A stretch of 64,000 bases of DNA from GCA-2746605 sp963704835 (GTDB lineage Bacteria; Bacteroidota; Ignavibacteria; Ignavibacteriales; Melioribacteraceae). Below, one piece after another: positions 42,140 to 50,897 of this stretch. The first letter of the stretch is position 1; each line of letters begins with the position of its first letter. The DNA lies in contig CAVPHW010000003.1 in assembly GCA_963704835.1 (NCBI GenBank), positions 186,001 through 250,000 of the forward strand, in the 5' to 3' direction. The notes under the pieces are model-generated. The model searched no databases. It saw only the letters and a program-made list of their open reading frames with translations, and was not told where the DNA came from. The translations under genes and the position numbers were made by a program.

Positions 42140-42715
42140 ATGTTAAAAATTAAGGAGTGGTTTTCGCATCATCATGAGGATAATGCGATGATTGGTCACT
42201 CAACTCAAAAATATTATACTAATCCATACTTGATAGGTCTTTTGTTAGGATTTGTATTGCTTTCTGCTTTTGTTATTATGGGAAGAGGACTTGGTGCATC
42301 CGGTGCTCTCTCAACAACAGTTGCAGTTGCAGTTGATAAAGTAATTCCATCTCATACTGTAGACAACTCTTTTTTTAGAGGTTACCTTGGTGATGGAACC
42401 AAGAATCCTTTTAAAGATTGGTTACTATTCAGTATGATTGGTACCCTAATAGGTGGTTTTGTTTCTGGTGCAATTTCTGGAAGAAATAAGATTATGGTTG
42501 AAAAAGGACCAAGAATTTCTAATAGTAAGCGATTTATTTTTGCTTTCATTGGTGGATCACTTATGGGTTTTGGCGCAAAATTGGCACGAGGTTGTACTAG
42601 CGGCCAGGCATTAACCGGTGGAGCATTATTAAGTGTAGGTGGTTGGGCATTTATGATAATGGTTTTTGTGGGAGCCTACGCAACCGCATATTTCGTAAGG
42701 AGACAATGGACATGA
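42140..42715 (+). CDS. YeeE/YedE family protein, N-terminal half (module B)
   Basis: This 191-residue paralogue of 35841-36353 shares YYTNPYLIGLLLGFVLLSAF, MGRGLGASGALS and LARGCTSGQALTGGALLSVGG with the conserved Cys. It has an extra N-terminal stretch rich in His (WFSHHHEDNAMIGHS), which could bind metal. It lies 17 bases after the NrfD-type gene and is probably part of the psr-like operon, importing or passing thiosulfate-type sulfur. Confidence 0.85.
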   Translation: MLKIKEWFSHHHEDNAMIGHSTQKYYTNPYLIGLLLGFVLLSAFVIMGRGLGASGALSTTVAVAVDKVIPSHTVDNSFFRGYLGDGTKNPFKDWLLFSMIGTLIGGFVSGAISGRNKIMVEKGPRISNSKRFIFAFIGGSLMGFGAKLARGCTSGQALTGGALLSVGGWAFMIMVFVGAYATAYFVRRQWT

Positions 42716-43311
42716 CAGCACCGTTTTATAAATTTGGATATTTTAATGACGAAGTAAGTTTAATTGTTGCTTTTGTTATCGGTATACTATTTGGGTTTGT
42801 TCTGGAAAAAGGTGGTTTTGGTTCAGCCAGAATGTTAGCCGCACAATTTTATTTTACTGATATGCGGGTTTTTAAAGTAATGTTTACAGCAATTGTAACA
42901 GCAATGATTGGAATATTTTATTTATCATGGATTGGATTTTTAGATTTATCATTGGTTTATTATGGTGAAACATATTTAGTTCCACAAATTGTTGGTGGAA
43001 TTATTTTGGGAATTGGATTCGTTGTTGGGGGTTATTGTCCTGGAACTTCAGCTGTTGCAATAAGCACTGGAAGAGTAGATGCAATATTTTATGGCCTTGG
43101 TGGAATGATGGGAATCTTTGTCTTCGGTGAAATGTTTCCTTACATAACAGACTTTTTCTACTCAACACCAATGGGTCAAATTAATTTGCCTTCCTTGCTT
43201 GGTATTAATTATGGTATAATAATGCTGGTTGTTGTTTTAATGGCAATAGGTGGATTTACAGCGGCAGAATGGGGAGAAAAAGTTATGGCTAAAAAAAAGG
43301 CAGAGGAATAA
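42712..43311 (+). CDS. YeeE/YedE family protein, C-terminal half (module B)
   Basis: This 199-residue membrane protein is a paralogue of the N-terminal part of 36366-37556. It shares LIVAFVIGILFGFVLEKGGF and FVVGGYCPGTSAVAISTGRVDA; the second Cys of the module-A signature (SVC) is absent. The frame is open upstream into the preceding gene. I choose ATG 42712, which makes an ATGA overlap and has AAGGAGA 9 bases upstream; ATG 42706 is also possible. Unlike its module-A counterpart it has no rhodanese fusion. Confidence 0.82.
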   Translation: MTAPFYKFGYFNDEVSLIVAFVIGILFGFVLEKGGFGSARMLAAQFYFTDMRVFKVMFTAIVTAMIGIFYLSWIGFLDLSLVYYGETYLVPQIVGGIILGIGFVVGGYCPGTSAVAISTGRVDAIFYGLGGMMGIFVFGEMFPYITDFFYSTPMGQINLPSLLGINYGIIMLVVVLMAIGGFTAAEWGEKVMAKKKAEE

Positions 43312-43312
43312 A

Positions 43313-43972
43313 ATGATTCTAAATACATTCGCAAATTATCCACCAAGAAAAAGAATAGGAATTTTGACTATTCTATTAGCTATTATAGCAATTTTTGCTG
43401 GAAGCCCACTAGATAGAGCTGATAAAAAGGTTAACCTAAAAGAGCTTTCACTTATGAGTGTTGATAATATTAAAAAAGTAAAAGTAGCTGATCTTGCAGA
43501 TTGGTTGATTAAAGGGAGGTTCGATTATAGACTTATTGATATACGTACTGAAGATGATTTTGAGAAATATAGAATTCCCTCATCCGAAAATATATCTGTT
43601 GCAGAATTGTTAAACTCCGATTTAGCAAGAAATGAAAAAATAGTTCTTTATTCGGATAATGAAATTGCTTCTGCACAAGCATGGTTTCTTTTAAAAGCAG
43701 AAAATTTTAAGGGCGTCTATATTTTAGATGGTGGATTGAAAAGTTGGCAAGATCAAATTTTATTTCCTAATTGTACTTGTGGAGATAACCCCAATGATGA
43801 CCAAAAACATAACCATGAAAAACTTGCTGAAATTAGTAATTATTTTGGTGGTAAACTTAAGTCAGGCTTATCTAATCAAGTTGAAGAAAGTGTTAAAATG
43901 CCAGTTATTGCTCCCCCTGCTCAGATAACATTGAACAAAGCTAAAGGAAAGAAAAAAAGAGAAGGCTGTTAG
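43313..43972 (+). CDS. Membrane-anchored rhodanese-like protein (module B)
   Basis: This 219-residue protein has an N-terminal basic stretch and one membrane helix (IGILTILLAIIAIFAGSPL), then a rhodanese-like domain (about 55-150, RLIDIRTEDDFEKYRIP; YILDGGLKSWQ). The basic N-terminus predicts that the domain faces the periplasm. The active-site Cys is replaced, the loop reading VLYSDNEIASAQ. A CTC pair (NCTCGDN) follows the domain, and the protein ends in a lysine-rich tail closing KAKGKKKREGC. ATG 43313 follows AGAGGA; the longer frame from 43250 lies inside the previous gene. A persulfide-carrier or structural role is inference. Confidence 0.82.
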   Translation: MILNTFANYPPRKRIGILTILLAIIAIFAGSPLDRADKKVNLKELSLMSVDNIKKVKVADLADWLIKGRFDYRLIDIRTEDDFEKYRIPSSENISVAELLNSDLARNEKIVLYSDNEIASAQAWFLLKAENFKGVYILDGGLKSWQDQILFPNCTCGDNPNDDQKHNHEKLAEISNYFGGKLKSGLSNQVEESVKMPVIAPPAQITLNKAKGKKKREGC

Positions 43973-43982
43973 TTTCCAAATT

Positions 43983-44020
43983 TTAAGGTCAATCAGTTTG
44001 CAAGGTTGACCTTAATTCTT
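43983..44020 (+). terminator. Rho-independent terminator at the end of the sulfur island
   Basis: A 10-bp stem TTAAGGTCAA (43983-43992) / TTGACCTTAA (44006-44015) is followed by TTCTTTTT. It closes the psr-like operon. Nothing else is visible up to the MarR gene. Confidence 0.85.
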
Positions 44021-44254
44021 TTTCAAACCAAACTATACGAATATGATTTTTAATCAGACACCAGATTTGCTTAAAATACTTTGAAGAACAAAAGGTGGAA
44101 ATAATTTTTTTATTATCACCTTTTTGCTTTCTAAACTAAATTATTTTTGGTCTTACTTTGTCTGTGTATAACATGCCCCAATTATTGACATTTTTATTTA
44201 TAAAACAATCTTCCATAAGATATCGGAAAAATACTTTCTACAAAACAAAGCAGA

Positions 44255-44722
44255 TTAAGAACCCAAAACACTTTTGTTATGTGAACTCCAGTTCTCTAAC
44301 GCCTCGATAAGTTGCTTCATAATATTTGTAACAAAACTTTGCTGATCATCATCAAAGTTATTTAAAATATTTTGGTGTAGTTCGATATGCTTTTTAGTAA
44401 GCTGACTAATAAATTTTTTACTTTGAGGAGTAATATCAACTAAATGATTTCTCTTATCTGTCGCATCAACTTTTCGTATAATATATTCTTTTTTTTCCAA
44501 ACTGGTTAAAATATGTGTAACTCTTCCAGCACTAATTTCTAATTCTTCAATCATCTCTTTAATTGAAACTGTGTTTTTTTTAGCAAACATTCTTAAACAT
44601 TTTAATTCTGTGGGAGTTAGATTAAACAACGCTGCAAAACTGCTTTCTTTTTTATTACACGCTCTAGATATTTTGCATGTTAATTCTGCCATCTCAATAG
44701 CTTGTGTTTGAGTAATACTCAT
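44255..44722 (-). CDS. MarR family transcriptional regulator
   Basis: This 155-residue winged-helix regulator shows LTPTELKCLRMFAKKNTVSI, the recognition helix EISAGRVTHILTSLEKKEYI and the wing DATDKRNHLVDIT, with helical dimer arms at both ends. Three cysteines (near residues 16, 22 and 42) could make it redox-sensitive, but no known pattern identifies its ligand. It is divergent from galE and faces away from the sulfur island, so its target is uncertain. A palindrome in its promoter suggests autoregulation. Confidence 0.88.
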   Translation of the reverse strand: MSITQTQAIEMAELTCKISRACNKKESSFAALFNLTPTELKCLRMFAKKNTVSIKEMIEELEISAGRVTHILTSLEKKEYIIRKVDATDKRNHLVDITPQSKKFISQLTKKHIELHQNILNNFDDDQQSFVTNIMKQLIEALENWSSHNKSVLGS

Positions 44723-44763
44723 AATCGCTTTACCTTTATTTATTTTAGGTACTAAAGTATATT

Positions 44764-44776
44764 ATTGTTATACAAT
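44764..44776. promoter_or_regulatory. Candidate MarR operator over the marR promoter
   Basis: The perfect palindrome ATTGT-TAT-ACAAT lies 42-54 bases upstream of the MarR gene. On the minus strand it falls between TTGATA and TATACT, a plausible -35/-10 pair about 15 bases apart. This arrangement is typical of a self-repressing MarR gene. Confidence 0.45.
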
Positions 44777-44878
44777 TATCAAACATTATTAGTTAAAAAT
44801 TATTCGATTATTTGGTTTTAATAAAAAATTACTACTATTTTGCATATTCAAATGAATGAACTGTAGGGTTAATAATTT

Positions 44879-45854
44879 ATGACTATTTTGGTTACTGGAG
44901 GAGCGGGTTATATTGGGTCTCATTTTGTAAAGTATTTAAATGAAAAAGGAAATGAGATAGTTGTTTTTGATAATCTTAGTAGAGGTCATAAAGAATCTAT
45001 TCCCAAAAATGTTAAATTAGAAATTGGCGACCTTATAAATCCAATTGAAATTAATAGTACGCTAAAAAAATATAAATTTGATGCTGTTGTTCATTTTGCA
45101 GCATTTGCTTATGTGGGAGAATCGGTTGAAAATCCGGCAAAATATTACCAAAATAATGTTATTGGAAGTTACAATTTGATTAATGCTTGCGTCGAAAATA
45201 ATATTAAAAAATTCGTTTTCTCTTCCACCTGCTCACTCTATGGTAACCCCGAAACAATACCTATTTCTGAAGTTCAGAAAACGAATCCAATAAATCCTTA
45301 TGCCCAAACTAAATTGATAATTGAAAATATGCTTAAAGATTTTGAAACAGCATATGGTTTAAAATATGTGGCATTACGATATTTTAACGCCGCTGGCGCA
45401 GATTTTTCTGGTTCAATAGGTGAGAGTCACCAACCTGAACCACACTTAATTCCAATTGTAATAAATACTGTTTTAGGCAAAAGAGAAAAAGTACTTATTT
45501 TTGGCGATGATTATGATACAAAGGATGGCACTTGTATTCGAGATTATATTCACATTAATGATTTAGGAGATGCACATTTTAAAGCTTTAGAATTTCTGAA
45601 CAATAATCAAGGAAAGTGATTTTTTTAATCTTGGTACAGGGGAAGGATATTCTGTAAAAACTATTATTGATACAACTGAAAGAATTACTAATCTTAAAAT
45701 AAAATCAGAAGTTGTTGCAAGAAGAGAAGGCGACCCAGCTGTTTTGGTTGCGGATAATTCTAAAGCAAAAAAAATACTTGGTTGGACACCCAAATATAAT
45801 TTAGAAGACATTATTTCATCAGCTTATAAATGGCATAAAAATCCAAAGTTCTAA
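44879..45854 (+). pseudogene. galE: UDP-glucose 4-epimerase, frameshifted
   Basis: GalE interconverts UDP-glucose and UDP-galactose. The first frame (246 residues) has ILVTGGAGYIGSHFVKYL, SSTCSLYGNPETIP and the catalytic YAQTK, and stops at 45619 after NNNQGK. The missing C-terminal part continues at once in the +1 frame (SDFFNLGTGEGYSVKTII to GWTPKYNLEDIISSAY, then WHKNPKF), ending at 45854. Adding one A to the run before AGTGAT (about 45614-45616) restores a normal protein of about 325 residues. It is either a recent mutation or an assembly error. rfbC follows two bases after the restored stop, which suggests an intact operon. Confidence 0.85.
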
Positions 45855-45856
45855 TT

Positions 45857-46408
45857 ATGATTAAAAAAGTTGACACATACATTTCTGACCTATTTATTAT
45901 TAGTCCGGATATATTTAAAGATGACAGAGGTTATTTTTTCGAGTCATTCTCTGAACAAAAGTATTCCCAATTGGGAATAAATCTCAATTTTGTGCAAGAT
46001 AATATTTCTTTTTCGACCTATGGCACAATTAGAGGGTTACATTATCAAGTGGGAGAATTTGCACAAGGGAAATTATGCCAAGTTCTTGTAGGAAAAGTAT
46101 TGGACGTAGCCGTTGATATTAGATTTGGATCGCCCACATTTGGGAAGTATTTTAGTTTGGAATTATCAGATGAAAATAAAAAGCAATTGTGGATTCCTCC
46201 TGGTTTTGCACATGGTTTTTCTGTATTATCTGAAACAGCTTTGTTTAGTTACAAGTGTACAAATAACTATAATAAAGAACATGAAAGGTGCATAATTTTT
46301 GATGATCCAATTTTAAATATAAACTGGAGTGTAAAAAATCCGATAATTTCTAGTAAAGATTTATTAGGAAAAGGTTTTGATCAAATTAACAATGATTTTA
46401 TATTTTAA
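45857..46408 (+). CDS. rfbC: dTDP-4-dehydrorhamnose 3,5-epimerase
   Basis: RfbC makes dTDP-4-keto-L-rhamnose. The 183-residue cupin protein shows FKDDRGYFFESF near residue 20, NISFSTYGTIRGLHYQ near residue 50 with the catalytic His, LDVAVDIRFGSPTFG near residue 82 and WIPPGFAHGFSVLSE near residue 112. It directly follows galE. Its pathway partner rfbD is at 49035-49931, while rfbA and rfbB are not in the window. The product feeds rhamnose-containing surface glycans. Confidence 0.94.
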   Translation: MIKKVDTYISDLFIISPDIFKDDRGYFFESFSEQKYSQLGINLNFVQDNISFSTYGTIRGLHYQVGEFAQGKLCQVLVGKVLDVAVDIRFGSPTFGKYFSLELSDENKKQLWIPPGFAHGFSVLSETALFSYKCTNNYNKEHERCIIFDDPILNINWSVKNPIISSKDLLGKGFDQINNDFIF

Positions 46409-46426
46409 TTAATTAGGGAATTTATA

Positions 46427-47755
46427 ATGAAAATATCTGTAATTGGAACTGGTTATGTAGGTTTAGTTTCTGGAACATGTTTTGCCGAAATGGGAAACGA
46501 GGTTATTTGTGTTGATAACAACAAGGAAAAATTAGCAAAACTTAGAAATGCTGAAATACCAATTTATGAACCAGGTTTAGATTTACTATTTTACAGAAAT
46601 ATTGCTAAAAATAGACTGCATTTTACTGATGATTTGAAAACTTCTGTATTAGATTCTGAAATTGTGTTTTTATGTTTGCCTACACCGCAAGGTGAGGATG
46701 GTTCAGCAGATTTAAAATATGTTTACGGTATTGCCGAAGAAATAGGAAAAATTCTAAAAAATAATCCAAAACATGATTTTAAAATTATTGCTAATAAAAG
46801 TACTGTTCCAGTTGGCACCTGTAAGGCAGTAACAGAAATTCTAACAAAGAATGGAGCTGTAGATTTTGAAGTAGTCTCTAATCCAGAGTTTTTAAGAGAA
46901 GGCTATGCCGTTGAAGACTTCATGAAACCAGATAGAATTGTGATGGGCGCTTCCACTAATGAAACAATGACCAAGATGAAGTCCTTGTATTATCCTTTTG
47001 TGCTTAAAGGGAGTGCAATTATTGAAATGAATCCTGAAAGTTCAGAAGTTACAAAATATGCTGCTAATTCTTATTTAGCTATGCGAATTACTTTTATGAA
47101 TGAACTTGCAAATTTTTGCGAGGTTGTAGGGGCAAACGTTGATTTAGTAAGAAAAGGTATGGGAACTGACACAAGGATTGGAAAACGATTTCTATATGCA
47201 GGAATTGGTTATGGCGGTTCATGTTTCCCTAAAGATGTGAATGCTCTAATAAAAACCTCAAAAGAACATGGTTCAGAAATGAGACTCTTGTCTTTAGTGG
47301 ATAAGGTCAATCACGATCAGAAGAAAGTACTAGTTAAAAAAATATTAACTCATTTTGATAATGATATTTCTGGTAAGACATTTGCAGTTTGGGGATTAGC
47401 GTTTAAGGCGAATACTGATGATATGCGCGAAGCTCCTTCGGTTGTAATAATTGAAGAATTATTAAAGCTAGGTGCAAAGGTAAAAGCTTATGATCCTGCA
47501 GCCATGGAAAATGCCAAATTTTATTTGCAAGATAGAATTGAATATGCACCAGATCAATATAGTGCAGTAGGAGATGCAAATGCACTGCTTGTTCTAACCG
47601 AATGGAATGAATTTAACAATCCAGATTTAGAACAAGTGAAACAATTGTTAGTTGAACCAATAATTTTTGACGGAAGAAATGTATTTAACAGAAGAAACAC
47701 TAAAGAACACGGCTTCACACACTATAGCATAGGGAAAACTCCTATTATTCAATAG
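46427..47755 (+). CDS. UDP-glucose 6-dehydrogenase family protein
   Basis: This 442-residue member of the UDP-glucose/GDP-mannose dehydrogenase family oxidises a nucleotide sugar to the uronic acid. It has the NAD motif ISVIGTGYVGLVSGTCFAEMG, the helix with SNPEFLREGYAVEDF near residue 147 and the catalytic cysteine in GYGGSCFPKDVNAL near residue 263. UDP-glucose is the most likely substrate. The ATG follows AGGGAA, and it is in line with rfbC in a surface-polysaccharide unit. Confidence 0.93.
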   Translation: MKISVIGTGYVGLVSGTCFAEMGNEVICVDNNKEKLAKLRNAEIPIYEPGLDLLFYRNIAKNRLHFTDDLKTSVLDSEIVFLCLPTPQGEDGSADLKYVYGIAEEIGKILKNNPKHDFKIIANKSTVPVGTCKAVTEILTKNGAVDFEVVSNPEFLREGYAVEDFMKPDRIVMGASTNETMTKMKSLYYPFVLKGSAIIEMNPESSEVTKYAANSYLAMRITFMNELANFCEVVGANVDLVRKGMGTDTRIGKRFLYAGIGYGGSCFPKDVNALIKTSKEHGSEMRLLSLVDKVNHDQKKVLVKKILTHFDNDISGKTFAVWGLAFKANTDDMREAPSVVIIEELLKLGAKVKAYDPAAMENAKFYLQDRIEYAPDQYSAVGDANALLVLTEWNEFNNPDLEQVKQLLVEPIIFDGRNVFNRRNTKEHGFTHYSIGKTPIIQ

Positions 47756-47757
47756 TG

Positions 47758-48885
47758 CTATTGTGCTAGAATTCTCTCGTAATATTCAATATATTGAGGA
47801 ACGATTATTTTTTTTTCAAATTTTTCTTCAGCTCTTTTCCTAGAATTTTTAGAGAATTGAGCAATTTTTTTCTCATTTGTTAATAATTCCAATGCATATT
47901 TTGACATTCTGTCAACATCTGCAAATTCGGCAATAAATCCGGTTTTATTGTGTAAAACTAATTCTGGAAGACCTCCAATACTTGAGCTAATTACTGGAAC
48001 TCCGCATGACATTGCTTCAAGAGCGGCTAAACCAAAACTTTCCGATTGAGATGGCAGTAAGAATATATCAGCCACACTAAGTAAATTTTGAAGTCCATCC
48101 TGTTTGCCTAAAAATAAAACATTTCGCTCTAATTTTAATTCTCTTGCTAATCTTTCACACTCTGATCTATCCGGACCATCTCCAATCAAAATTAACTTTG
48201 TAGGGATTTGTTTATTTACCAATTCAAGAATTTTAATTGTGTCTGCCACTCTTTTAACAGGTCTAAAATTTGACGTATGAATAAGAATTTTTTCACCATT
48301 TGGGGCAACATGGTCCTTAAAAGTTTTATTGCAAACAGGTTTATAAATATCTGTATCAATAAAATTATGAATTACCTCAATATCTTTATCAATAGGGTAA
48401 TTTGTTAAAGTTTTTTCTTTTAGAAATCTAGAAACTGCAGTTACACCATCACTTCCTTCAATGCTAAATTTAACCAAAGGAAGAAAAGAAGGTTCCAGCC
48501 CAACTAAAGTGACATCCGTTCCATGTAGAGTAGTTATTACTTTAATATCTGAACCACTCTTGTTGAGTATTTGCTTGGCTAAATAAGCACTTGTAGCATG
48601 TGGAATTGCATAGTGGACATGTAGTAAGTCCAATTGTTCATACTCAATAACTTCAAGCATTTTACTGGTAAGTGCTAAACTATAAAGTTGGTGCTCAAAA
48701 AGAGGATAATTGCTAACCTCAACTTCATGATAAAAAATATTTTCTACAAATTGCGTAAGCCTATGTGGCAAAGCATAGCTGATAAAATGAACTTCATGAC
48801 CCAAAACTGCTAATTCTTTACCCAATTCGGTTGCTACAACACCACTTCCACCATAAGTGGGGTAACAAGTAATTCCAATTTTCAT
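47758..48885 (-). CDS. bshA: N-acetyl-alpha-D-glucosaminyl L-malate synthase
   Basis: BshA, a GT4 glycosyltransferase, joins UDP-GlcNAc and L-malate in the first step of bacillithiol synthesis. The 375-residue protein opens KIGITCYPTYGGSGVVATEL, has HVHYAIPHATSAYLAK near residue 95, TTLHGTDVTLVG near residue 118 and the nucleotide-sugar motif SESFGLAALEAMSCGVPVIS near residue 280, all typical of BshA. bshB and bshC are not in the window, but ypdA is (60221). It is convergent with the UDP-glucose dehydrogenase gene. Confidence 0.92.
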   Translation of the reverse strand: MKIGITCYPTYGGSGVVATELGKELAVLGHEVHFISYALPHRLTQFVENIFYHEVEVSNYPLFEHQLYSLALTSKMLEVIEYEQLDLLHVHYAIPHATSAYLAKQILNKSGSDIKVITTLHGTDVTLVGLEPSFLPLVKFSIEGSDGVTAVSRFLKEKTLTNYPIDKDIEVIHNFIDTDIYKPVCNKTFKDHVAPNGEKILIHTSNFRPVKRVADTIKILELVNKQIPTKLILIGDGPDRSECERLARELKLERNVLFLGKQDGLQNLLSVADIFLLPSQSESFGLAALEAMSCGVPVISSSIGGLPELVLHNKTGFIAEFADVDRMSKYALELLTNEKKIAQFSKNSRKRAEEKFEKKIIVPQYIEYYERILAQ

Positions 48886-49034
48886 GTAATCTCTTTCAAT
48901 TTACGATATTGTTATATCAAGTTACGTTTTCTAACATTTTAAATAATTATATTAAAAATACTAATATATAATTATTTATTTTGCATTTAGTTTTCTTCGT
49001 ATGTATAAAATATAAAATCTGGGACTTCAAATAT

Positions 49035-49931
49035 ATGATTAAAAAAAGAATTTTAGTTGTTGGTTCTAATGGAATGCTTGGTCAGAGTGTTGTGCAAAGA
49101 TTATTGAATAGGCAAGATGTTGAATTATGGTTAGCTTCTGCAGAGGAAAGTTCATGGTTTAATAACACATCATATACAAAGTTAAATATAGCTGATAAAA
49201 AAGAAGTAAAAGACTTAATACTTTCTTTTTATCCAGACTTTATAATTAATTTAGCCGCATATACAAATGTAGATAAATGTGAAATTGAAAAAGAAGTTGC
49301 CTGGAATATTAACGTTAATGGAGTAGAATATTTAGCAAAATATGCTGTATCTTCAAATGCCCATTTAATTCAAATATCAACTGATTATGTTTTTGATGGA
49401 CTTAACGGACCTTATAGTGAAGATGAAATGCCTAATCCAATTGGATACTATGGTAGAACTAAATTAGCTGGTGAAAACATCTTAAAAAAGTTCGATATAA
49501 ATCATACTATTTTAAGAACAAATGTTTTGTTCGGACCAACGACTTTTGGCAGACCTGATTTCGTTAAATGGGTATACGATTCCTTAAAAAATAAAAACAA
49601 AATTAAGATTGTTACTGATCAAATAAATAATCCGACTTATCTCGATGATTTAGCACTTGCCATTATTGGAATTTGTGATTCTAAAATAACTGGATTATTT
49701 AATATTGGCGGAGCTGAATTACTAAATAGGTATGAGTTTACAAAACAAATTGCTGAATATTTTAAACTGGATTTTTCACTTGTTGAGCCAATTTTGACAA
49801 AGGATTTGAACCAACTTGCACCACGACCATTAAAATCTGGGTTAAGAAATATTAAGGCTCAGGCTGAATTGAAATACGAACCAAAACCATTGGTTGAATG
49901 TTTTAACCTAATGCGAACTCATCTAGAATAG
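49035..49931 (+). CDS. rfbD: dTDP-4-dehydrorhamnose reductase
   Basis: RfbD reduces the RfbC product to dTDP-L-rhamnose. The 298-residue SDR has LVVGSNGMLGQSVV at the N-terminus, NLAAYTNVDKCE near residue 73, the ISTDYVFDG segment and the catalytic YYGRTKLAGE near residue 140. The frame is open from a TTG at 48981, but the conserved N-terminus begins at the ATG at 49035. It is followed 11 bases later by a HAD phosphatase gene. Confidence 0.92.
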   Translation: MIKKRILVVGSNGMLGQSVVQRLLNRQDVELWLASAEESSWFNNTSYTKLNIADKKEVKDLILSFYPDFIINLAAYTNVDKCEIEKEVAWNINVNGVEYLAKYAVSSNAHLIQISTDYVFDGLNGPYSEDEMPNPIGYYGRTKLAGENILKKFDINHTILRTNVLFGPTTFGRPDFVKWVYDSLKNKNKIKIVTDQINNPTYLDDLALAIIGICDSKITGLFNIGGAELLNRYEFTKQIAEYFKLDFSLVEPILTKDLNQLAPRPLKSGLRNIKAQAELKYEPKPLVECFNLMRTHLE

Positions 49932-49942
49932 TAAATATTAAA

Positions 49943-50728
49943 ATGAACTTAATAAATAAATATGATGGTTTTGTTTTTGATTTAGATGGTACAATTTATC
50001 TAGAAGACAAAATAATTCCGGATGCTGCTAAAATTATAAATAAAGTAAAATTACTAAATAAAAAACTTGTTTTTATTTCGAATAAAACAACGGGAAATAT
50101 AGAAGATTATTATCAATTCTTGCATTCAAATGGATTTAATATTGATATTTCAGAAATAATTAGTGCTACTGAAATAACAAAAAAGTATTTATCAAAAAAA
50201 TATTCCGGTTGTCGATTTTTTGCAATAGCAGAAAAAAAGTTTATTAAAAAAATAGAGTCTTCAGGATTAGAATACTGTGAGTACCCGAGCAAAATTGATA
50301 TTGTTATTGTTACTCTAGACCGTACATTAAACTATAAAAAGTTAGAGATTGCTGCTCAAGCATTGGATAAAGGAGCAATGTTTTTTGCAGCTAACATTGA
50401 TAACACATGTCCGGTTGAAGGAGGTGAAATTCTAGATGCGGGTTCTACAATTTCAGCGCTAGAAAAACGATCAAAAATAAAACTTCAAAAACACTTTGGT
50501 AAACCCTCAAAATATATGTTTAATGAAGCAATTAGTTTTTTAGGATTGCCACTAAATAAATGTTTAATTATTGGTGACCGGCTTGAAACTGATATTGCCA
50601 TGGCGAACAAATTCGGAGTTGATTCCGCCTTAGTTCTAACAGGAGTTGCCAAAGAAACCAAAATTATTGGAAAAACAAATCCAACCTATATAATTAATTC
50701 CGTTTCAGATTTATTAAGGACATTATAA
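49943..50728 (+). CDS. HAD superfamily hydrolase, NagD-like (IIA)
   Basis: This 261-residue phosphatase has HAD motif I (FDLDGTIYLE near residue 12), motif II (FISNKTTGN near residue 46), a C2a-type cap in the middle, the Lys-bearing GKPSKYMFNEAI near residue 183 and motif IV (IGDRLETDIAMA near residue 205). This fits the NagD/4-nitrophenylphosphatase group, which acts on sugar phosphates or nucleotides. The exact substrate is unknown. It is probably co-transcribed with rfbD. Confidence 0.9.
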   Translation: MNLINKYDGFVFDLDGTIYLEDKIIPDAAKIINKVKLLNKKLVFISNKTTGNIEDYYQFLHSNGFNIDISEIISATEITKKYLSKKYSGCRFFAIAEKKFIKKIESSGLEYCEYPSKIDIVIVTLDRTLNYKKLEIAAQALDKGAMFFAANIDNTCPVEGGEILDAGSTISALEKRSKIKLQKHFGKPSKYMFNEAISFLGLPLNKCLIIGDRLETDIAMANKFGVDSALVLTGVAKETKIIGKTNPTYIINSVSDLLRTL

Positions 50729-50897
50729 AGCAAATATTTGATGGTTAGAAAGTATCAAAACCAGAACTTAAGCTAATCATGTTTATCAACCTATATTATA
50801 ATGCTGATGTTTACTATTTTTACAATTTATTATGAGATTCAAATAGTTATTATTTTTTTATCTTTAAGTATTGTTTAATTAATTTCTGAGCTTTTTA

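Noticed and set aside
43250..43312. Extended N-terminus of the module-B rhodanese-like protein
   Set aside because: The extension lies within the preceding YeeE gene; ATG 43313 has an AGAGGA site and leads into the membrane helix.
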